Shown here: positions 1 through 4,272 of the stretch, one piece after another
Position numbering within the stretch: the first letter of the stretch is position 1
Layout: every line of letters begins with the position of its first letter
Source: Hyphomicrobiaceae bacterium
GTDB taxonomy: Bacteria; Pseudomonadota; Alphaproteobacteria; Rhizobiales; Hyphomicrobiaceae
Direction of reading: 5' to 3'
DNA length: 7,546 nt
Assembly: GCA_017353825.1 (NCBI GenBank)
Contig: JAFMSC010000196.1
Span: forward strand, 1-7,546
Notes under the pieces: model-generated
What the model was told of the DNA's origin: nothing
Database searches by the model: none
Seen by the model: the letters and a program-made list of their open reading frames with translations, nothing else
Position numbers and translations under genes: made by a program

Positions 1-12
1 TCTTCCTCAGGA

Positions 13-29
13 CGGGGCTCCCCACCCCG
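13..29 (-). terminator. Weak GC hairpin downstream of the cupin gene
   Basis: The arms CGGGG and CCCCG are separated by 7 nt and lie downstream of the minus-strand cupin gene. The stem is only 5 bp and no T-run follows it on the minus strand. It is at best a weak or factor-dependent terminator and could be chance in GC-rich DNA. Confidence 0.2.
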
Positions 30-126
30 CTACAATCGCCCTCTCAACCCGCTACCGAGCTCTCGATAGGCCACCCCGCGCAGCGGCTATCGCGGCAGCG
101 ATTTAGTGCGTTGGCCGAACCACGAC

Positions 127-465
127 CTACGTCAGCCGCCGTACTCGGGGCGCGCTTCGGCGTGAACACGTCGAGTTCCAGGACCTCCTCGTCACCCTCA
201 ACGTCGAGTCGTGCTTGACGTTGGGAGGGATCACGATGAGGCAACCGCCGGTCAGCCGGTGCGCCTCCTCGCCGACGTGGAAATCGGCGGTGACGCGCAG
301 CATGTAGACGATCTGCTGGTCGTGGCGGGAGTGCGGCAGCCGCTCCTGGCTGGGCTGGATGCGGAACAGCGCCAGCCTGGCGCCCTCGCCAGCGCAGGTC
401 TTGCGCTGCATGCCGGGGCGCACCTGCGTCCACTCGATGGCATCCCAGTTCGTTGTGGCGGGCAT
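127..465 (-). pseudogene. Small single-domain cupin protein, apparently frameshifted
   Basis: The start ATG (465-463) has a good Shine-Dalgarno AGGGAGG 4 nt upstream (476-470). Translation from it gives about 87 residues of clear small-cupin sequence: MPATTNWDAIEW, then the metal-site strand PHSRHDQQIVYML, then LIVIPPNVKHDS. In this frame the protein then becomes unrelated sequence and stops at 127, giving 112 aa. From about 205 downward the expected continuation, GDEEVLELDVFTPKRA, lies in the next frame, so one base has been lost (or two gained) near 206-213. A typical family ending, EYGG-stop, lies in the third frame at 146-132, which suggests a second shift near 147-148. Without that second shift, the second frame runs on to a stop at 44. 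Some conserved positions also look altered: HSR where small cupins usually have HSH, LRV for LRG, and GGC for a GD turn. Cupins of this type bind a metal and are often small enzymes or sensors; no specific role can be given. A sequencing error is the alternative to a pseudogene. Confidence 0.7.
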
Positions 466-787
466 GGTTCCTCCCTGATTTGTAAGATTGGGCAAGCCAA
501 GGCCAGACCAACACTGGCAGCTACGCAGTCGGCGATTTGTGTTGGGCTTCGGTAGCGTGCGTAGCCTACTTAAGTCGGCTCCTGGAATGCGATCATCCCG
601 TCGTCGTGATCTTGGTGCGGATGGACTGGGCATGGTCGTCGCGGTTTGGCTTCGATTTTCGACCCATAGCTTGCAGTTGTCTGCTTGTATCTGTCATCAC
701 TGCCACCGGCGCCTTGCCGTTTTGCCGGCCGCCCCGGGGCACTCGGGTTGCCTGGGCGCCCGCCAGTGCGAACCGTGGAGGGAGGAC
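466..787. other. Divergent intergenic region between the cupin and DUF4291 genes
   Basis: These 322 bases separate two divergently oriented genes and should hold both promoters. I found no convincing -35/-10 pair on either strand. The open frame that continues upstream of the DUF4291 start has no family-like sequence and is rejected as coding. Visible structure consists of two interleaved inverted repeats at 508-565 (separate entry), a small GATCA/TGATC dyad (591-595 and 607-611) and a perfect 10-bp palindrome GCCCCGGGGC at 731-740. The last two are unremarkable in DNA of this composition. Confidence 0.6.
508..565. repeat. Two interleaved perfect inverted repeats
   Basis: CCAACAC (508-514) is the reverse complement of GTGTTGG (539-545). 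GCTACGCA (520-527) is the reverse complement of TGCGTAGC (558-565). The arms alternate left-left-right-right, so in RNA they could form an H-type pseudoknot, and in DNA they could be two overlapping dyads. They sit 43-100 bp upstream of the cupin start, inside the shared promoter region. Function is unknown and chance is possible. Confidence 0.4.
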
Positions 788-1426
788 ATGCGCCTTGCGA
801 CCGAGCTTCACGCCGATCAGGCCGCGCGATGGCCGCGGGAGGGCCGGCACATTCTGGCGCACTACGACGCGGAGAGCATCGTCGTTTACCAGGCCTATCG
901 GGCGTCGATTGCGCGTTATGCCATTGCCCACGGCGCATTCGGCGGCGAGCACTTCTCGTACGCCCGCATGAGCTGGATCAAGCCGAGCTTCCTCTGGATG
1001 ATGTACCGCTCGGCCTGGGCCACGAAGGAGGGGCAGGAGATGACACTCGGGCTGCGCATCTCCCGTCGGTTTTTCGAGCACATCCTGGCCAACGCCGTCG
1101 CGTCGAGCTTCAGCCAGTCCGGCTATGCCAACGAGGACGAGTGGAAGGCGGCGGTGGCAGGATCGGAGGCGCGGCTGCAATGGGATCCTGACCATGGCCC
1201 GAACGGCAACCCGCTGGCGCGCCGCGCCATCCAGCTCGGCCTCAGGGGGTCGCTGCTCGCGGCCTTCGGCCGGCGCGAACTCATGGAGGTGATCGACCTC
1301 ACGTGCTTCGTAGCCGAGCAGCGCGCGGTCCTCGTGGCTGGCGGGTCCGCTCGGCTGCGAACGCCCATCGAGCGCGTCTATCGCCCCGTCGATCCGGCCG
1401 CTGCACGCCGGCTGGGGTTGGACTGA
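788..1426 (+). CDS. DUF4291 family protein
   Basis: This is a 212-residue protein of unknown function, recognised by conserved blocks of the DUF4291 family. In order these are RWPREGRHILAHYD (14-27), VVYQAYR (32-38), SYARMSWIKPSFLWMMYRS (57-75) followed by TKEGQE (79-84), RLQWDPDH (129-136), and RRAIQLGLRG (145-154). A block near the end, FVAEQRAVLV (174-183) with TPIERVY (192-198), completes the pattern. The length suits the family, which is usually about 190-200 aa. It has no signal peptide or membrane segment, so it should be cytoplasmic. The ATG at 788 is chosen because the double Shine-Dalgarno GGAGGGAGG (777-785) lies immediately upstream and because family similarity begins only a few residues in. 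The same frame is open back to 488, but that part is not family-like. The gene stands alone, divergent from the cupin gene, with no terminator-quality T-run after it. No biochemical activity is established that I can name. Confidence 0.9.
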   Translation: MRLATELHADQAARWPREGRHILAHYDAESIVVYQAYRASIARYAIAHGAFGGEHFSYARMSWIKPSFLWMMYRSAWATKEGQEMTLGLRISRRFFEHILANAVASSFSQSGYANEDEWKAAVAGSEARLQWDPDHGPNGNPLARRAIQLGLRGSLLAAFGRRELMEVIDLTCFVAEQRAVLVAGGSARLRTPIERVYRPVDPAAARRLGLD

Positions 1427-1445
1427 GGGCGCGGCGAGGCGGGGA

Positions 1446-1467
1446 CCGCGGCCAGGCTCGGCCGTGG
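1446..1467 (+). terminator. GC hairpin 20 nt after the DUF4291 stop
   Basis: CCGCGGCC (1446-1453) pairs with GGCCGTGG (1460-1467), giving 8 bp with one G-T wobble and a 6-nt loop. The position just after the DUF4291 stop suits a terminator, but no U-tract follows. If it works it would not be a classical intrinsic terminator. Confidence 0.3.
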
Positions 1468-1515
1468 CTGGTGTTAGCCGCAACCGGTGCTGGGGCCAGG
1501 GCCAGGCCCAGCGCG

Positions 1516-1567
1516 CGCCCAGAGACGCCCAGAGACGCCCAGAGAGCGCCCAGAGAGCGCCCAGAGG
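1516..1567. repeat. Short tandem array, five units of 10-11 bp
   Basis: There are five head-to-tail units: CGCCCAGAGA (1516-1525), the same again (1526-1535), CGCCCAGAGAG (1536-1546), the same again (1547-1557), and CGCCCAGAGG (1558-1567). A decayed CGCAGAAGG follows. The unit length changes from 10 to 11 bp within the array, so it cannot keep one reading frame and is best read as non-coding. The spacing is close to one helical turn. It could be a slippage-prone minisatellite or a cluster of protein-binding sites. Confidence 0.85.
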
Positions 1568-1716
1568 CGCAGAAGGTCTGAACACGTCCGACAGCGATCG
1601 CCGCCGCGGAGCCAGTCCTCCCTCCCGACGGCTTTCCATCGGCGCCGCGTGCAGCCGCGGCAGGACGGGCGCTCGGGTCGCGACGAAGGGGCTCGTCTTG
1701 GGAAAGCGGCGACCAG

Positions 1717-1762
1717 GGCACCCGCTCGGGCTGGTCAAGGCGCGGGGCCAGCCCGCAGTGCC
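1717..1762. repeat. Interrupted inverted repeat (hairpin)
   Basis: CGGGCTGG (1727-1734) is a perfect complement of CCAGCCCG (1748-1755) across a 13-nt loop. Outside it, GGCAC (1717-1721) pairs with GTGCC (1758-1762) across an asymmetric internal loop of 5 and 2 nt. Together they make 13 bp. No T-run follows, and function is unknown. Confidence 0.4.
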
Positions 1763-1824
1763 GGCTTTGCGAAACTTTACATTGGGGAGATGCGGCGGAA
1801 ACCGCGCCGGCGCACATCAAGCGT

Positions 1825-1943
1825 GGGCGTGGGCGCTGCCTTCGTTCGAGCACGCGGGAATCGCCACCCGCGGCGCCGCCCGCTCCGCGTGCGCGCCCAC
1901 GCCCGGTGCCAACCAACTCCGGTGCCCGCCGGGCGTCGGCGCG
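1825..1943. repeat. Highly self-complementary segment with competing stems
   Basis: Stem A is a perfect 12-bp pair, GGGCGTGGGCGC (1825-1836) with GCGCCCACGCCC (1893-1904). Stem B is a perfect 8-bp pair nested directly inside A, GCACGCGG (1850-1857) with CCGCGTGC (1885-1892). It encloses a 10-bp palindrome GCGGCGCCGC (1870-1879). Stem C competes with A: 1892-1906 pairs with 1929-1943 at 14 of 15 positions, with a single C-C mismatch and a 22-nt loop. Thus 1892-1906 can pair either upstream or downstream but not both at once. The arrangement resembles a switchable RNA fold, but high GC content makes such pairings easier by chance and no known RNA family is recognised. Confidence 0.45.
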
Positions 1944-1965
1944 GGCAGCTTGGGCATCCCACGGC

Positions 1966-1998
1966 GGCGACGTGGTTTTCTCGGGCGACGTGGTCTTC
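1966..1998. repeat. Direct repeat pair with 18-bp period
   Basis: GGCGACGTGGTTTTC (1966-1980) and GGCGACGTGGTCTTC (1984-1998) match at 14 of 15 positions. A weak third GCGGTGGTTC follows at about 2000. The function of this short imperfect repeat is unknown. Confidence 0.5.
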
Positions 1999-2189
1999 CG
2001 CGGTGGTTCGCGGTTGGGGTTACAGGTTTTTCGTAGGTGCGGACGTTTGAAGCTTTGGCGGCAGCAGGTCGAGCAACAGGGTGATTACATTGCAACACAG
2101 GCCACCAAGTCTCTGCCCGGACGCCGAGGGGGGCGTCTGGCCCCAATTTGGCCCTGGTTGTGGGGGCACAAAGCAGCCCTTTGCCACCC

Positions 2190-2215
2190 AAACAAAACGA
2201 TCATTCGTTTTCTTT
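2190..2215. promoter_or_regulatory. Putative TetR-family operator of the efflux operon
   Basis: The arms AAACAAAACGA (2190-2200) and TCGTTTTCTTT (2205-2215) flank the 4-nt centre TCAT. The inner 7 bp of each arm (AAAACGA and TCGTTTT) match perfectly, and over 11 bp there is one mismatch. The site is markedly AT-rich in a GC-rich region and lies 145 bp upstream of the tetR-type gene that heads the efflux operon. TetR-family dimers typically bind such palindromes over or near their own promoter. A -35-like TTGCCA lies at 2181-2186, but I see no good -10, so the promoter itself is not placed. That this repressor binds here is inference. Confidence 0.6.
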
Positions 2216-2237
2216 AGTTCAGTGCGAAGATGCAAGC

Positions 2238-2270
2238 GGGTGCAGGGGATCTGGGTGCACGGGGGATCTG
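2238..2270. repeat. Imperfect tandem duplication in the tetR leader
   Basis: GGGTGCAGGGGATCTG (2238-2253) is followed directly by GGGTGCACGGGGGATCTG (2253-2270), the two sharing one G. They differ by a 2-base indel. The repeat lies between the operator and the repressor start. It may be a recent duplication or a paired binding site. Confidence 0.55.
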
Positions 2271-2272
2271 AA

Positions 2273-2348
2273 CGTGAGGCGCTGGCCTGAAAACTGGGCG
2301 AGGAGCCTGCCGGCGCGTCGGCAGCATGCCGGCGTGGCGGGCCTCACG
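2273..2348 (+). promoter_or_regulatory. Potential leader stem-loop next to the tetR ribosome-binding site
   Basis: CGTGAGGC (2273-2280) is a perfect complement of GCCTCACG (2341-2348), closing a 60-nt loop. That loop contains a second stem, CTGCCG (2307-2312) with CGGCAG (2319-2324). The right arm ends 2 nt before the purine-rich Shine-Dalgarno stretch GGGGGAG (2351-2357), so folding could affect initiation of the first operon gene. This rests on pairing alone. Confidence 0.3.
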
Positions 2349-2359
2349 CGGGGGGAGCG

Positions 2360-3049
2360 ATGCCTAAACTGAAGCCAGCCATCCAACAGGCCCGGCGGGA
2401 GCACATCCTCGGCGCCGCCGAGCGCTGTTTCGCCCGTACCGGCTTCCACCGCACCACCATGCAGGACATCTGCCGCCAGGCCGGCGTCAGCCCCGGCGCG
2501 CTCTACGTGTACTTCAACAGCAAGGAGGCGCTGATCGCCGGCATCGCCGAGCGCGACCGCGCCGAATTCGCGGAGCGGCTGGCCGGCGTGGCCGACTCGC
2601 CCGACTTCCTGGCGGCGCTCAAAGAGCTCGGTGAGCACTACTTCGTGCGCGAGGCCAGGCCCAGCCACCTGATGTGCATCGAGATTGGTCTCGAATCGAC
2701 GCGCAACCCGCGCATTGCCGAGATCCACCGTGGCGTGGACGAGTTCGTCAACTCCAGCTTCGAGAAACTTTTCCTGCGCCTGAAGGACGAGGGGCACATC
2801 GCGCCCGACCTGCCGATCCCGGTGGTGGTGCAGCTGTTCTCGGTGATCGCCGACGGCATGTTCTGGCGCCGCGCCGTGGACCCGGCCTTCGACGGGAGCG
2901 TGCTGGTGCCAGCCACCTTCGACCTCATGATCGGACTCTTGAAGCCGGTGCTTCCAAGGGAGCCAGGTGCGCCTCCCCAAGTGCGTACCGACACGCCTCG
3001 GCCCGATACTGAAATGACCGCGAACCAACGCGACGGGCATCGATCATGA
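2360..3049 (+). CDS. TetR/AcrR-family transcriptional repressor of the efflux operon
   Basis: This is a 229-residue cytoplasmic DNA-binding protein, normally a dimer. The N-terminal helix-turn-helix domain spans about residues 12-60: REHILGAAERCFARTGFHRT, then TMQDICRQAGVSPGALYVYF, then NSKEALI. This is the classic TetR pattern of a helix, the G-x-x-x-T-T/S turn, a recognition helix and the LYxYFxSKEAL signature. Residues about 70-200 form the helical ligand-binding and dimer domain, whose inducer cannot be predicted. A polar, probably disordered tail follows. The ATG at 2360 is chosen because the next methionine (34) lies inside the helix-turn-helix. Its Shine-Dalgarno GGAG (2354-2357) is close, at 2 nt. 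The stop overlaps the next gene's start (ATGA, 3046-3049), so repressor and pump are one transcription unit. Autorepression through the palindrome at 2190-2215 is the likely control. This differs from acrR, which is divergent from acrAB. Confidence 0.96.
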   Translation: MPKLKPAIQQARREHILGAAERCFARTGFHRTTMQDICRQAGVSPGALYVYFNSKEALIAGIAERDRAEFAERLAGVADSPDFLAALKELGEHYFVREARPSHLMCIEIGLESTRNPRIAEIHRGVDEFVNSSFEKLFLRLKDEGHIAPDLPIPVVVQLFSVIADGMFWRRAVDPAFDGSVLVPATFDLMIGLLKPVLPREPGAPPQVRTDTPRPDTEMTANQRDGHRS

Positions 3050-4272
3050 GAAAGTTACTGATCGGCGTCGTTGTGTCGCTCGCCTTCGCAATGATCTCGC
3101 TCACCATGGTCGGCCGCTCCCTGCCGCGGCCCACGGGCCCCACGGATAGCGAGGCTGCCAAGCAGCGGGCCGCCGCCGACCTGTTCGCGGCGGTGGTGAC
3201 GGTAGCCCGCGTGGCGCCCGCGCCGTTCACGCAAACCGTGCTGGCAACCGGCTCGCTGGTGGCGCGCGAGGAAATCCTGGTTGGGCCGGAGGTGGAGGGC
3301 CTGCGCATCATCGAGGTGTTGGCCGACGAGGGTCAACGCGTGAAGAAGGGCGAGGTGCTCGCCCGCCTGGTGGCCGACACACTCGACGCCCAGGTGGCCC
3401 AGAACGACGCGGCGCTGGCGCGCACGGCCGCCGCCGTTGCCCAGGCCAAGGCCTCCATCGTCCAGGCCGAGGCGCATCTCGTGGAGAGCCGCAACGCCTA
3501 CGAGCGCGCCAAGCCGCTACGCCAGGCCGGCCATATGACCGAGGCGGTGTTCGACCAGCGCGAGGAGGCGGCCCGCACGGCCGAGGCACAGCTCGCGGCA
3601 GCCCAGGACGGTCTCAAGGTCGCCGAAGCTGAGCGGGCGCAGGTGGAGGCGCAGCGGCGAGAGCTTCTCTGGCGACGCGGCCGCGTCGAGGTGACGGCTG
3701 CGGCCGACGGCATCATTAGCCGGCGCATGGCGCGCGTAGGTGGCTACGCTGCGGGCGCGGCCGAGCCGATGTTCCGCATCGTCGCCAAGGGGGAGGTGGA
3801 GCTCGACGCCGAGGTGGTGGAGACGCGGCTCGCGGCCATCGCGGTGGGCCAGCGAGCGCGTGTGGAGGTGTCCGGCTTTGGCGAGGTCGAGGGCACCGTA
3901 CGTCTGGTCTCGCCTGAAGTGGATAAAAGCACCCGCCTCGGCCGCGTGCGAATTTTCCTGGGCGACAGCCCCGGACTGCACGTCGGCGCCTTCGCCCGCG
4001 CCAGCATCGCCACCGCGGCATCCAACGGCCTCGCCGTGCCGGCGGCCGCCGTCCTCTACGGCACCGACGGCCCCACGGCGCAGGTCGTGCGCGGTCATCG
4101 CGTGGAGACGCACCGGATCAAGACCGGGCTAGCGGCTGACGCGCTCGTGGAGGTGCGCGAGGGGCTTGCCGAGGGTGACCTGGTCGTGGCCCGTGCCGGC
4201 ACGTTCCTGCGCGATGGCGACATGGTGCAGCCGGCCTTTGTCGAGGGCGCCAAGGCGGAGGCGCAGCGATGA
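3046..4272 (+). CDS. RND efflux periplasmic adaptor (membrane-fusion protein)
   Basis: This 408-residue adaptor would link the RND permease to an outer-membrane channel. An N-terminal hydrophobic segment (about 4-22, LLIGVVVSLAFAMISLTMV) with no lipobox cysteine suggests an uncleaved inner-membrane anchor, unlike lipoprotein AcrA. Residues about 62-110 form the first half of the lipoyl/barrel-sandwich domain (ATGSLVAREEILVGPEVEG, then DEGQRVKKGEVLARL). Residues about 111-210 are an Ala/Glu/Arg-rich alpha-helical hairpin. Residues about 213-248 give the second lipoyl half (VEVTAAADGIISRRMARVGG). A beta-barrel (about 250-325) and a membrane-proximal domain (about 327-395) follow. The start overlaps the repressor stop by ATGA and has no strong Shine-Dalgarno, so initiation probably depends on translational coupling. 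It is followed by the RND gene, again with an ATGA overlap. Substrate class cannot be read from it. Confidence 0.95.
   Translation: MRKLLIGVVVSLAFAMISLTMVGRSLPRPTGPTDSEAAKQRAAADLFAAVVTVARVAPAPFTQTVLATGSLVAREEILVGPEVEGLRIIEVLADEGQRVKKGEVLARLVADTLDAQVAQNDAALARTAAAVAQAKASIVQAEAHLVESRNAYERAKPLRQAGHMTEAVFDQREEAARTAEAQLAAAQDGLKVAEAERAQVEAQRRELLWRRGRVEVTAAADGIISRRMARVGGYAAGAAEPMFRIVAKGEVELDAEVVETRLAAIAVGQRARVEVSGFGEVEGTVRLVSPEVDKSTRLGRVRIFLGDSPGLHVGAFARASIATAASNGLAVPAAAVLYGTDGPTAQVVRGHRVETHRIKTGLAADALVEVREGLAEGDLVVARAGTFLRDGDMVQPAFVEGAKAEAQR

Larger units (their letters stand above)
1427..2189. other. Long intergenic region without a credible gene
   Basis: About 760 bp separate DUF4291 from the efflux operon. 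Open frames exist on both strands, but they are Arg/Pro/Ala/Gly-rich translations of GC-rich DNA, overlap each other, and show no domain, plausible start context or family similarity. What can be seen is a GC hairpin just after DUF4291 (1446-1467), a 10/11-bp tandem array (1516-1567), an interrupted hairpin (1717-1762) and a 10-bp palindrome GCGCCGGCGC (1804-1813). Further on are a strongly self-complementary segment (1825-1943) and an 18-bp-spaced direct repeat (1966-1998). Decayed genes, an unrecognised structured RNA or simple repeat-rich spacer are all possible. Confidence 0.6.

Noticed and set aside
731..740. Perfect palindrome GCCCCGGGGC upstream of DUF4291
   Set aside because: Ten-base GC palindromes are common by chance in DNA of this composition, and nothing else marks it as an operator.
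488..787. 100-residue N-terminal extension of the DUF4291 frame
   Set aside because: It has no family similarity and a Cys/Arg-rich composition, and a strong Shine-Dalgarno stands directly before the ATG at 788.
593..1738. Open frame of 381 codons on the minus strand, antisense to the DUF4291 gene
   Set aside because: It mirrors the codon bias of the real gene, is Arg/Pro-rich, runs through the 10/11-bp tandem array and shows no domain.
1464..2036. Overlapping plus-strand frames of about 190 codons in the intergenic region
   Set aside because: They are low-complexity Arg/Ala/Gly/Pro translations in two competing frames, cross the tandem repeat, and have no recognisable family or good ribosome-binding site.
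1781..2150. Possible terminal inverted repeats of a mobile element (ATTGGGG near 1781 and CCCCAAT near 2141)
   Set aside because: Only 7 bases match, flanking sequence does not extend the match, and there is no target duplication or transposase.
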